NCBI RefSeq assembly: GCF_015776785.2
Contig: NZ_LFMD02000002.1
Coordinates: forward strand, 96,919-160,918
DNA: 64,000 bases
Source of the DNA: Kitasatospora sp. SUK 42
GTDB lineage: Bacteria > Actinomycetota > Actinomycetes > Streptomycetales > Streptomycetaceae
Reading direction: 5' to 3'
Shown: one piece after another, positions 52,438 through 60,162 of the stretch
Layout: each line of letters begins with the position of its first letter
How positions within the stretch are numbered: position 1 is the stretch's first letter
Notes under the pieces: model-generated
Databases searched by the model: none
Told to the model about the DNA's origin: nothing
Seen by the model: the letters and a program-made list of their open reading frames with translations, nothing else
Position numbers and translations under genes: made by a program

Positions 52438-53598
52438 TCAGATCCGCTCTGGGACACGGGCCCGGCGCCGCCCGGCGGCCGGTCCGGCACCCAGCAGGTG
52501 GCGGTAGAGGCGGTCCACCTGTTCGACCACGGTGCGCACGTCGTGCCGCGTCCTCACGTGGTCGCGCAGCCGGGCGCCGCGCCGCTCACACTCGATCGGA
52601 TCCGACAGCGCTTCCGCCATCCGTGTGGCGAGTGCGGTCACGTCCTCGGGCGGTACGACCGACTGCGCCCACTCGGCCGGCGGGAGGCACTCCCGGGCAC
52701 CCGGCACATCGGTCAGCAGCACCGGACGGGCGGCCGCCATCGCCTCCAGCGGCGCCAGCGCCATGCCCTCCCAGCGCGAGGGCAGCACCACCAGATCGGC
52801 CGCCGCCAGCCACGGGCGGGGGTCCGGCACGTCCCCCACCAGCCGGACCCGGCTCGGGCCGGCCGTCCCCCGGACCAGCTCCGCCACCCGCTGCTCCTCC
52901 GGCCCGCCGCCGACCAGCGCCAGCCGGGCCTGCGGCACCCGGCGCAGCACCTCCGGCCAGGCGGCCAGCAGCACGTCCTGGCCCTTCTGCCGGCACAACC
53001 GCCCGACACAGACCGCGAGCGGGGCGTCCAGGTCGAGGCCGAGCGCGATCCGGGCGGCCCGGCGGTCGGCGGGCGCGTAGTGGCGCACGTCCACGCCGTT
53101 GGGCACCACCGCCCAGTCGGCGTGCACCCCGGCGGCCACACCGTCGGCCCGCTCCTGGACGCTGACGCACAGCAGCCGGTGCGCCCAGCGGCTCGCGAAG
53201 CGCTCCCAGCGCAGGGTGGCGGCGGCCAGCGCGCCGTCCACGGCGGCGAAGGACCAGGCGTGCGGCTGGAAGACGGTCGGCACCGCGCCGCGCACGGCCA
53301 GCCGGCCGGCCAGTCCGGCCTTGGCGCTGTGCAGGTGGACGACGTCGGGAGCGGCGGCCCGGACGATCCGGCGCAGCCGCCAGGCCTCGGCGGCGGTGGC
53401 CGGGCCGGGCGAGCGCGAGGCGGGCCAGTCCTGGACCAGCGCACCCACCGCGGCGGCCTCCTCGGCCAGTCGGCCGCCGGTCGGGCAGGCGACCAGCACC
53501 CGGTGTCCGGCCTCGCGCTGCCCCCGGACCAGATCGGCGACGACGCGGGCCACCCCGCCGTCCACCGGCTGCGAAATGTGAAGGATCGTCATATGCAC
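52438..53598 (-). CDS. GT4 family glycosyltransferase, EPS cluster 5' gene
   Basis: About 386 residues, GT-B fold: ILHISQPVDGGVARVVADLVRGQREAGHRV at the N-terminus, VHLHSAKAGLAGRLA, then VVPNGVDVRHYAP, VGRLCRQKGQDVLLAAWPEVLRRVPQARLALVGGGPEE and the acceptor motif SRWEGMALAPLEAMAAARPVL. The nucleotide-sugar donor is unknown. It sits 404 nt upstream of the EPS operon in the same direction, with its own start. GTG 53598 is chosen because TAGGCT lies 7 nt upstream with no ribosome site (leaderless); ATG 53592 is the in-frame alternative two codons later. Confidence 0.9.
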   Translation of the reverse strand: MHMTILHISQPVDGGVARVVADLVRGQREAGHRVLVACPTGGRLAEEAAAVGALVQDWPASRSPGPATAAEAWRLRRIVRAAAPDVVHLHSAKAGLAGRLAVRGAVPTVFQPHAWSFAAVDGALAAATLRWERFASRWAHRLLCVSVQERADGVAAGVHADWAVVPNGVDVRHYAPADRRAARIALGLDLDAPLAVCVGRLCRQKGQDVLLAAWPEVLRRVPQARLALVGGGPEEQRVAELVRGTAGPSRVRLVGDVPDPRPWLAAADLVVLPSRWEGMALAPLEAMAAARPVLLTDVPGARECLPPAEWAQSVVPPEDVTALATRMAEALSDPIECERRGARLRDHVRTRHDVRTVVEQVDRLYRHLLGAGPAAGRRRARVPERI

Positions 53599-53605
53599 GG
53601 CGGCG

Positions 53606-53611
53606 AGCCTA
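53606..53611 (-). promoter_or_regulatory. -10 element for the upstream glycosyltransferase gene
   Basis: TAGGCT on the minus strand ends 7 nt before GTG 53598 and fits the TAnnnT rule; there is no Shine-Dalgarno sequence. Confidence 0.6.
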
Positions 53612-53656
53612 GGGTGGCTCCCCCGCGCCGGACGGCCCCCGTCACCCGCAGGGGGC

Positions 53657-53702
53657 GGTCCGTCCACCCGTACGGCTTTCGAGTCGTACGGGTGGACGGA
53701 CC
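53657..53702. terminator. perfect 18-bp-stem terminator
   Basis: GGTCCGTCCACCCGTACG and its exact reverse complement enclose a 10-nt loop, between the SRPBCC gene end and the glycosyltransferase start. A second hairpin, CCGGGCG-ATT-CGCCCGG at 53713-53729, precedes it. It would stop minus-strand transcription from the SRPBCC gene. Confidence 0.92.
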
Positions 53703-53769
53703 ACTCGACATTCCGGGCGATTCGCCCGGCTCACCGGAATCCCGTCGGGGTCCGGGTTCGGCGGACCGC

Positions 53770-54210
53770 TCAGCGGACCTCGGCGGCCAGGTTGGCCAGC
53801 ACCTGGTCGTGGATCCGGTTCAGGCCCTTGGGCGCGAAGGTGCGCTCGAAGAAGCCGCCGATGCCGGTCGCGCCCTGCCAGGTCGCGGTGACGGTCACCC
53901 TGGAACGGCCCTCGCCGACGGCCGAGACGGTCCAGGTGATCACCATGCTGGAGTTGGCGTCCTTCTCCACCAGCTGGTCGGGCTTGGGCGCCGACACGGT
54001 GAACAGGCAGTCGCGCACCCGCTTCTCGGTCGCCTGCAGCTTCCAGTGCACCTGGGTGCCCGCGCCGGTGCCGCCGACCCGGACCTCGTACTCGCTGTAC
54101 TGCGCGGGCAGCAGCTTCGGGCGGGTCACCTGGTAGTCGGCCAGCGCCTCGTACACCCGCTCGGGGGCGGCGTCGTAGACCCGCTCGGTGGTGGCCTGCA
54201 CCTGTCCCAT
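53770..54210 (-). CDS. SRPBCC family (polyketide cyclase/START-like) protein
   Basis: A 146-residue protein of the Bet v1/START-like fold: GQVQATTERVYDAAPERVYEALADYQVTRPKLLPAQYSEYEVRVGGTGAGTQVHWKL followed by strand-rich EKRVRDCLFTVSAPKPDQLVEKDANSSMVITWTVSAVGEGRSRVTVTATWQG and a C-terminal helix PKGLNRIHDQVLANLAAEV. These bind small hydrophobic ligands; the ligand here is unknown. ATG 54210 has GAGGAG 9 nt upstream. It is divergent from the HipA-like gene and has a strong downstream terminator. Confidence 0.9.
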   Translation of the reverse strand: MGQVQATTERVYDAAPERVYEALADYQVTRPKLLPAQYSEYEVRVGGTGAGTQVHWKLQATEKRVRDCLFTVSAPKPDQLVEKDANSSMVITWTVSAVGEGRSRVTVTATWQGATGIGGFFERTFAPKGLNRIHDQVLANLAAEVR

Positions 54211-54288
54211 GACCTTGCTCTCCTCATGTGGTGGGTACCGCTCTGTCCGGCAAGCCAATCACAGCGGCGCGCCCGCGACGCGGCGGGA

Positions 54289-54294
54289 TAGGGT
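54289..54294 (+). promoter_or_regulatory. -10 element for the HipA-like gene
   Basis: TAGGGT ends 7 nt before GTG 54302; TAnnnT consensus, with no ribosome site in between. Confidence 0.6.
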
Positions 54295-54301
54295 GGCCGG
54301 T

Positions 54302-55195
54302 GTGCTCGATCTGGTGACCGCCCTGCGCTATGTGGATCCGCTGCGAGCCGGCGGCTCGGTTCCTGGCATCGTGGAGACCGACGACCTGGGAACGTACGTG
54401 GTCAAGTTCACCGGTGCCGCCCAGGGGCGCAAGGCGCTGGTGGCCGAGGTGATCGTCGGCGAGCTGGCCCGGCGGCTGGGGCTGCGGGTGCCGGAGCTGC
54501 GGCTGGTGGACTTCGACCCGGCGGTGGCCGCGGACGAGCCCGACGCCGAGATCCAGGACATGCTCAAGGCCAGTGCCGGCCTCAACCTCGGGATGGACCT
54601 GCTGCCCGGCGCACGGGACTTCCAGCCGGGGGCGATCCCGGTGGACTCCGTCGAGGCCGGGCGGGTGGTCTGGCTGGACGCGCTCACCGGCAACGTCGAC
54701 CGCACCGTCCACAACCCCAACCTGGTGGTCTGGCACGGGCGGCTCTGGCTGATCGACAACGGCGCCGCGCTGATCTTCCACCACCGCTGGGCCACCGCCG
54801 AGGCGGCGGTCGGCAAGCGCTACGACCTCAGCGCGCACGCGCTCGGCGGCTCGGCCCCGGACGTCCGGCTGGCCGACGAGGACCTCGGGCCGCTGGTCAC
54901 CGTCGAGCTGCTGGAGGAGGTGCTGGCGCTGGTCCCGGACGAGTGGCTGGCCGACGAGCCCGGCTTCGACTCGGTGGACGCCGTCCGGCACGCGTACGTC
55001 ACCCACCTGGCCGCCCGGGTGGTGCTCTCCGAGGAGTGGCTGCCGGAGGGCTTCGCCACCCCGGAGCAGCTGCGCGAGGCCGAGCGGCGGCAGGCTGCCC
55101 GCAGCCGGGCCGGGCGGCCGGCCTGGTTGCAGGAGGTGCCGGACCTGCACGGCAAGCCGTCGGTGGAGACGGTCTGGGAGCATCACTTCGAGTGA
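54302..55195 (+). CDS. HipA-like kinase family protein
   Basis: A 297-residue protein with HipA-type kinase core motifs: TYVVKFTGAAQGRKALVAEVIVGELARRLGLRVPELRLVDFDP, then WLDALTGNVDRTVHNPNLVVWHGRLWLIDNGAALIFHHRW, where D-N-D-R and the LIDNG metal-binding Asp are typical of the HipA/CtkA-like catalytic loop. It lacks the HipA N-terminal subdomain, and no HipB-type antitoxin gene is adjacent, so it is likely a stand-alone kinase (aminoglycoside/HipA-fold) and not a toxin. GTG 54302 is preceded by TAGGGT 7 nt upstream. It converges on the protease gene across a terminator. Confidence 0.83.
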   Translation: MLDLVTALRYVDPLRAGGSVPGIVETDDLGTYVVKFTGAAQGRKALVAEVIVGELARRLGLRVPELRLVDFDPAVAADEPDAEIQDMLKASAGLNLGMDLLPGARDFQPGAIPVDSVEAGRVVWLDALTGNVDRTVHNPNLVVWHGRLWLIDNGAALIFHHRWATAEAAVGKRYDLSAHALGGSAPDVRLADEDLGPLVTVELLEEVLALVPDEWLADEPGFDSVDAVRHAYVTHLAARVVLSEEWLPEGFATPEQLREAERRQAARSRAGRPAWLQEVPDLHGKPSVETVWEHHFE

Positions 55196-55252
55196 ACTCC
55201 GGCCCCCGGAAGCGGGGTTCGGACGGGCTGCGGGGCCGGCGCCGAAACGCCG

Positions 55253-55287
55253 CCGGGGAGCGGGACCCGATGGGCCCCGCTCCCCGG
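55253..55287. terminator. bidirectional terminator, HipA-like gene / subtilase
   Basis: CCGGGGAGCGGG pairs with CCCGCTCCCCGG (12 bp) across an 11-nt loop, between the two convergent genes. Confidence 0.87.
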
Positions 55288-55347
55288 CTCAGTGCTCCGT
55301 ACTCAGCGCTCCGTCCTCAGCGCCAGGAGGTCACCGCGATCGGCGCC

Positions 55348-56832
55348 TCAGCGCCACCACTGAACCGCCTTCTCGGCGTTGATGATGCCCGCGCCGTAGA
55401 AGCCGTTGTCGTCCGCGCCGCCCTCGCAGGTGGCGTTGTACTGGCCGTTGCCGGTCGGGTTGTAGACGCCGGTCGGGCAGGCGTGGGACTCGGCCTGGTT
55501 GGTCAGCAGCTCGGTGAGCTCGTCCGGGCTGGCCCACGGGAAGGTGCTGGCGAGCAGCGCGACCACACCGGTGACGTGCGGGGTGGCCATCGAAGTGCCC
55601 TGCTTGTAGCCGTACTTGTTGCCCGGGATGGTCGACAGGATGCGACCGTTCTTGTCCGGGGTGTTCGGGATCTGGCGCGCGTCGCCACCCGGCGCGGCGA
55701 CGGTCACGACGCCCTTGCCGTAGCTGGAGTAGTACGACTTGTCGCCGTTGACGCCCACCGCGGAGACGGCGATGACGCCGGGCAGCTCGGTCGGCAGCGA
55801 CAGGCAGTTGTTGTTGATCGGGCGGGAGCCGGGGGTGGTGTCGTCCGGGCTGGCCACGTCGGTGGTCTTGTGCGCCAGGTCGATGTTCTCGTTGCCCGCG
55901 GCGGCGACGTTGAGGACGCCCTTGCGCTGCGAGAACGCGACGGCCTTGCGGACGGCGTCAGAGATCGCCGACTGGTCCTTGTCGTTCGGGCAGTTGAACA
56001 TCCACGGGTCGACGAAGTAGCTGTTGTTGGTCACCTTGAAGTGGTGCTCACCGGCCCAGACGAAGCCGCAGATGGCGTACTCCGGGTAGATGAACCCGCC
56101 GTCGTCGACGACCTTGACCGCGGCCAGCTTCACGTTCGGGGCGACACCGACGATGCCCTTGCCGTTCTTCGCGGCGCCGATGGTGCCGGCCACGTGGGTG
56201 CCGTGGTCGCTGGTGGTGGGCTGCCAGGACTTCCAGTCGGTGTTGGGCTTGCCGCCGTCGATGCAGGAGACCGACTGCGAGGCGTCCACGTTGGGAGCGA
56301 GGTCCTCGTGGGTGGCGTCGATGCCGGAGTCCAGCACGCCGACGGTGACGTTGCGGCTGCCGAGCGAGATCTTGTGCGCCTTGTCGACACCGATCTGGCG
56401 CATGTCCCACTGGTTGGCCTCGTACGGCTCCTGGCCGTTCGCGGCGGCGCCGACCGGCTCGGCGGCGACCTCGGTCGTCTCCTGGTCGGCGGCGGTGATG
56501 CCCTTGGTGCGGCTGGCACCGACGGACTCGACGCCGCTGGCCAGGCGCAGCTTCTCGGCGAACTTGGTGTCGTTCGAGCGGGCGATGACGACGCCGATCT
56601 GCTCGTACGAGTAGACGACGGTGCCGCCGATGTTGGTGACGGCCTTCTCGACCTTCTGCACCTGGCCGTGGTTGGCCTTGGTGTTGACGACGTAGCTGAG
56701 CAGCGGACCGGTCGTCGAGCCGCTGACGGGCGCCGCGACGGCGGTGCCGGCCGGGAGCGCGAGGGCGCCGGCGGTGGCGAGCACGAGACCCACCGCCGCG
56801 TACCGGGTCCGGCTGATCCGAGGAACTCTCAT
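55348..56832 (-). CDS. secreted S8 family serine peptidase (subtilase)
   Basis: A 494-residue exported protease. Signal peptide MRVPRISRTRYAAVGLVLATAGALALPAGTAVAAPV precedes an inhibitor-I9-like propeptide (about 45-120: LLSYVVNTKANHGQVQKVEKAVTNIGGTVVYSYEQIGVVIARS). The catalytic domain has Asp in VGVLDSGIDATH, His in DHGTHVAGTIG, oxyanion Asn in AAAGNEN and Ser in GTSMATPHVTGVVALL. Cysteine pairs (VSCIDGG, AICGF, FNCPN, NNNCLS, HACPTG, ATCEGG) suggest several disulfides. ATG 56832 has GGGAGGG upstream. It likely degrades external protein in development or nutrition. Confidence 0.95.
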   Translation of the reverse strand: MRVPRISRTRYAAVGLVLATAGALALPAGTAVAAPVSGSTTGPLLSYVVNTKANHGQVQKVEKAVTNIGGTVVYSYEQIGVVIARSNDTKFAEKLRLASGVESVGASRTKGITAADQETTEVAAEPVGAAANGQEPYEANQWDMRQIGVDKAHKISLGSRNVTVGVLDSGIDATHEDLAPNVDASQSVSCIDGGKPNTDWKSWQPTTSDHGTHVAGTIGAAKNGKGIVGVAPNVKLAAVKVVDDGGFIYPEYAICGFVWAGEHHFKVTNNSYFVDPWMFNCPNDKDQSAISDAVRKAVAFSQRKGVLNVAAAGNENIDLAHKTTDVASPDDTTPGSRPINNNCLSLPTELPGVIAVSAVGVNGDKSYYSSYGKGVVTVAAPGGDARQIPNTPDKNGRILSTIPGNKYGYKQGTSMATPHVTGVVALLASTFPWASPDELTELLTNQAESHACPTGVYNPTGNGQYNATCEGGADDNGFYGAGIINAEKAVQWWR

Positions 56833-56946
56833 TGGGGTTGGCCCTCCCGAGTCGTCATACGGCAGCTGCGGTGAGGCAGGTGCGCAGGGAATGACCGGGA
56901 CGCTAATGAATATTCGCTGATATGCGCAAGAGGTAGTCATCTAATC

Positions 56947-56959
56947 GTCATATTTTGAC
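56947..56959. promoter_or_regulatory. palindrome upstream of the subtilase gene
   Basis: GTCA-TATTT-TGAC, a perfect 4+4 inverted repeat in an AT-rich stretch about 120 nt upstream of the subtilase start. Further TGAC/GTCA half-words lie nearby (about 56985, 57005). A possible repressor site; no -35/-10 pair could be placed with confidence. Confidence 0.4.
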
Positions 56960-57049
56960 CAACGACAGGCGGTAGAGGTCGCAGGTCAACAGGCATAACA
57001 GACGGTCAGAATGTTAAAAAGTGATGGTTCGCCGACGAGCCGACCGGCG

Positions 57050-58168
57050 CTAGATCGCGTACAGCCGACGGGCGTTGTCGGCGGCGATCAGCCGGGCCAG
57101 GTGCCGCGCGTCGGCCGCCGAACAGGCGCCGTCGGCCCGCCAGTCGGCCAGCAGGGCGCCCAGTCCGTGCCGGAACTGGGCGGCGCCCACCAGGAACAGC
57201 TCGGGCAGGCCGTAGGCGTCGGTGGAGAACAGGAGCTTGCCGAACGGCGCCAGTTCGAGCATCTCGCCCAGGACGGCCGCCACCCGCGGCCCGGTGTAGG
57301 AGGCGGTCAGCCCGAGGTCGGTGTACACCGTCGGGAACGCCTGGGCCAGCCAGGCTGCCTGCCGGTGGTACGGGTAGCCGTGCAGCAGCACCAGCGGGAC
57401 GCCGCTCGGCTCGGCGGCGCGCACGAAGCCGCTCAGCAGGGACGGGTCGGCGTGGTGCAGGGTGAGGTCGGGATCGCCGAAGCCGGTGTGGAGTTGGAGC
57501 GGCAGGCGCAGCTCGGCGCAGACGTCCACGGCCGTCCAGAGCAGGTGGTGCAGCAGCACCGGGTCGGCCAGCCGGCCGCGGCCGCCGTGCAGCCAGGCGC
57601 CGGCGGCGGCCACCACGGCGGCCCGCGCGGGCCGTTCGGCCGGGGCGGCCAGACCGTGCCGGTAGGCGAGCACCGACTTGACCGCTACCGCCCCCGTGGC
57701 GGCCGCGGCCAGCGCCTCGCCGACGGCCCGCGGCCAGTCCGCGGCCCCGGCCGGCACCGCCTCGGCCACCGACTCCAGCCGGACCACCTCGCGCACCAAC
57801 GCCCCGGAGGCCTCGGCGAGTTCGCTCAGCGGCAGCAGCTCGCACCCGGCCGCGGCGGTCAGCCCGGTGTCCACCAGGCAGGTGTCCAGCCCCGCGGCCG
57901 CGAGCAGTCGGCGGGTGGCCTCGGGCGCGCCCAGTTCGCGCCGCCGGGCCAGGTACTCGGCGGCCGGGGCGTGGACGGGCAGGCCGAGGGCAGGCGGACA
58001 CCAGCGCCGCACGGCCAGGCCGAGCGCGCTGTCGAAGCGCGACGTGCCGGGCGCCGGCGGGCGGTCGGACTCGGCGAGCAGCCCGGCCAGGGCGTCGTCG
58101 TCGAGCTCGGCCGCCACCACGCTGTGGCAGTGGTGGTCGACCAGCGCCGGAGCCTCCGACCACGCCAC
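57050..58168 (-). CDS. amidohydrolase family protein (FluG N-domain-like)
   Basis: A 372-residue metal-dependent hydrolase of the amidohydrolase 2 group: LVDHHCHSVV (HxH), conserved Lys in AVKSVLAYR, QLHTGFGDPD, VLLHGYPYHRQAAWLA and catalytic Asp in LFSTDAYGLPEL. It is the counterpart of the N-terminal half of fungal FluG, and the next gene, encoding a glutamine-synthetase-like protein, matches the C-terminal half. The GTG start is 3 nt after that gene's stop, so the two are co-expressed. The substrate is unknown; gamma-glutamyl amide or amine metabolism is a reasonable guess. Confidence 0.86.
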   Translation of the reverse strand: MAWSEAPALVDHHCHSVVAAELDDDALAGLLAESDRPPAPGTSRFDSALGLAVRRWCPPALGLPVHAPAAEYLARRRELGAPEATRRLLAAAGLDTCLVDTGLTAAAGCELLPLSELAEASGALVREVVRLESVAEAVPAGAADWPRAVGEALAAAATGAVAVKSVLAYRHGLAAPAERPARAAVVAAAGAWLHGGRGRLADPVLLHHLLWTAVDVCAELRLPLQLHTGFGDPDLTLHHADPSLLSGFVRAAEPSGVPLVLLHGYPYHRQAAWLAQAFPTVYTDLGLTASYTGPRVAAVLGEMLELAPFGKLLFSTDAYGLPELFLVGAAQFRHGLGALLADWRADGACSAADARHLARLIAADNARRLYAI

Positions 58169-58171
58169 CGG

Positions 58172-59611
58172 TCAGAACCGCCAGCGGGTGGCCGCGATCA
58201 ACTCCTCGGCGCCGACGGCCGCGTACTTCTCGGCCTCGGCCCGGCGCACCGCCAGCACCGCCTGGTACAGCGGCTCGCCGAGCGCCTCGCGCAGCACCGC
58301 CGAGCGGGTGTACGCGGCGATCGCCTCGGCCGGGCCCTGCGGAAGCCTGGGCACCGCGCCGGGCTCGGCGGTGGCCGGATCCACGGTGAACTCGGCCGGC
58401 AGCGCCCGGCGTTGGTCCAGGCCGGCGAGGCCGGCGGCGATCACCGCGCCGATCGCCAGGTACGGGTTGGCGCTCGCGTCGAAGCACTTGACCTCGGCGT
58501 TCGCGGCGGCGGCCCGCTCCCCCGTGGAGCCGGTGACCAGGCGCAGCGCGGCCTCCCGGTTCTCCAGGCCCCAGCACTGGTAGGCCCCGGCCCAGTGCGA
58601 GGGCACCAGGCGCAGGTACCCGGCCGGGCTGGAGCAGCCCAGCACCAGCAGTTCGGGCAGCGCGTCGAGCACTCCGGCGAGGAAGCCCTCGGCCTCGGCG
58701 GCCAGACCGTGCGGGCCGGGGCCGCCGTGGCCGAGGTTGCGCCCGTCCCGCCAGAGGCTGAGGTGCAGGTGCCCGCCGTTGCCGACCCCGTCCGGCTCGA
58801 CCACGGGGGCGAAGGAGACCCGCAGGCCGTGCCGGGCGGAGACGGCCCGGATGGTGTGCCGGACCAGGACGGAGGTGTCGGCGGCGCCGACCGGGCCCTC
58901 GGGGGCGACCGAGACCTCGAACTGGCCCGGGGAGTACTCGGGGTGGATCTGCAGCACGCTCAGGCCCTGCTCGCGGAGGGCTCGGACGACCTCCCGCAGG
59001 TAGTCGGAGAGGTCGGTGATCCGGTGCATGCCGTAGGCGGGGCCGTGCGTCGGGTACTTCGGCGCCTCCTCCGGCGGCCCGTCCAGCGCGACCACCCACT
59101 CGACCTCGATCCCGGCCTTGAGGCTCAGCCCGCGCGCGGCCGCGGCGGCCTCCATCCGGCGGGCGAACAGCCGCTGACAGCCGGGGTGCGGGGTGCCGGC
59201 CTGGGTGTAGCGGCTCCCCGGGGCCCAGGCCCAGCCGGGCTGGGCGGCCAGCGGAACGATCCGGTCGAGGTCGGGGTAGAGCCTCAGGTCCCCGGTGGGG
59301 CCGCCGATGATCGGGCTGGTGGTGATGGTGTCGTCGGCGAGGAACACGTCGAAGCAGGGCGCGGTGCCGATGCCCCACTCGGCCGCGTGCACCAGGCCGG
59401 AGAGCGGTACGGCCTTGACCCGGGTGACGCCCGCGTTGTCCACCCAGGTGACGGCGACCGCCTCGACGGCGGCGGTGCGCAGCCGGTCGGCCGCGGCCTC
59501 GGCCCGCTCGCCGCGCTCGGCGCGCGGGGGCAGCGCGACGGCGGCCGCGAAGCCGCCCAGCCCGAGCGGCTCAGCCGGGTCGGCCTGATGAACGGCGGTC
59601 TCAATGCTCAT
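58172..59611 (-). CDS. glutamine-synthetase family protein (GlnA/PuuA-like)
   Basis: A 479-residue GS-fold ligase: VTWVDNAGVTRVKAVPL near the start, then GIEVEWVVA (metal Glu), EYSPGQFEVSVAPE, the catalytic GNGGHLHLSLW (a variant of NGSGMHxH), VPSHWAGAYQCWGLENREAALR and NPYLAIGAVIAAGLAG. The adenylylation-site Tyr region of regulated GlnA is absent. Members of this type include gamma-glutamylamine or gamma-glutamyl-polyamine synthetases and FluG C-domains. It is the first gene of a two-gene operon with the amidohydrolase. ATG 59611 with a weak ribosome site; upstream extension is unsupported. Confidence 0.9.
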   Translation of the reverse strand: MSIETAVHQADPAEPLGLGGFAAAVALPPRAERGERAEAAADRLRTAAVEAVAVTWVDNAGVTRVKAVPLSGLVHAAEWGIGTAPCFDVFLADDTITTSPIIGGPTGDLRLYPDLDRIVPLAAQPGWAWAPGSRYTQAGTPHPGCQRLFARRMEAAAAARGLSLKAGIEVEWVVALDGPPEEAPKYPTHGPAYGMHRITDLSDYLREVVRALREQGLSVLQIHPEYSPGQFEVSVAPEGPVGAADTSVLVRHTIRAVSARHGLRVSFAPVVEPDGVGNGGHLHLSLWRDGRNLGHGGPGPHGLAAEAEGFLAGVLDALPELLVLGCSSPAGYLRLVPSHWAGAYQCWGLENREAALRLVTGSTGERAAAANAEVKCFDASANPYLAIGAVIAAGLAGLDQRRALPAEFTVDPATAEPGAVPRLPQGPAEAIAAYTRSAVLREALGEPLYQAVLAVRRAEAEKYAAVGAEELIAATRWRF

Positions 59612-60162
59612 GTCACCATGCTGCCCCGCCCACAGGGTGGTTGTAACTCCCCTATCGAGTGGTCCGACTGGACGCCCGTCCATCCGTTCACTCGTTCGGG
59701 GAGAGGGGGCGGGCGAGCCGACGGACACCCGGGCACCCGCCCGCCCGGTCTCGAACGGTTTTCCGCCGGCCCTCTTCCTACCGGCGAGTAGCTTCGCTAC
59801 AGTGACCGGCACGCACCACCGCCGGGCTTCGGGAGCCGCACCGGCGGGAGGTCGCTGTCGCCGCGTCCGCGGCGCCCGCGCGGTGCGCTCTCACCGGCCG
59901 GTGCCGCGATCGGCGGCCGACCGGGCCCTCCTCCTCGCATCGGCGCCGCCTCCTTCACCCCCGAGCGCCTGAGCACCACGACACACCCGCAGTTCGGCCG
60001 GAGCGGACCGGCCGCTGCCCGGGTGCGCCGGAACACGTCATCTCCCCAAGCCCCCGCGCGCGGACCCTCCTCCGGCGCCGGTCGCCCCCGTCCCCGTCGA
60101 CGGGCGCGGCGACCCCTCCGCCGGAACGCGCGCGGGCCCCTCATGACTAGGAGTCAGGACAG
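59612..60162. other. long divergent intergenic region
   Basis: 551 nt with no convincing gene; translations are Arg/Pro-rich and unconserved. Two short palindromes are notable: GTAGC-TTC-GCTAC at 59788-59800, directly followed by TACAGT (59798-59803, a possible -10), and TGACT-AGG-AGTCA at 60144-60156 touching the ribosome site of the dehydrogenase gene. If TACAGT is used, the dehydrogenase mRNA has a roughly 350-nt leader. Confidence 0.5.

Noticed and set aside
42113..53598. A secondary-metabolite biosynthetic cluster
   Set aside because: Although glycosyltransferases are present, there are no polyketide synthase, peptide synthetase or terpene genes; the set fits surface-polysaccharide synthesis.
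54302..55195. A toxin-antitoxin system (HipBA)
   Set aside because: Only a HipA-like kinase is present; no HipB-type gene lies next to it, and both neighbours point away or belong to other families.
57006..59378. A 790-codon open frame on the minus strand
   Set aside because: It is an out-of-frame shadow of the amidohydrolase and glutamine-synthetase-like genes, with an Arg/Gly/Pro-rich translation and no family resemblance.
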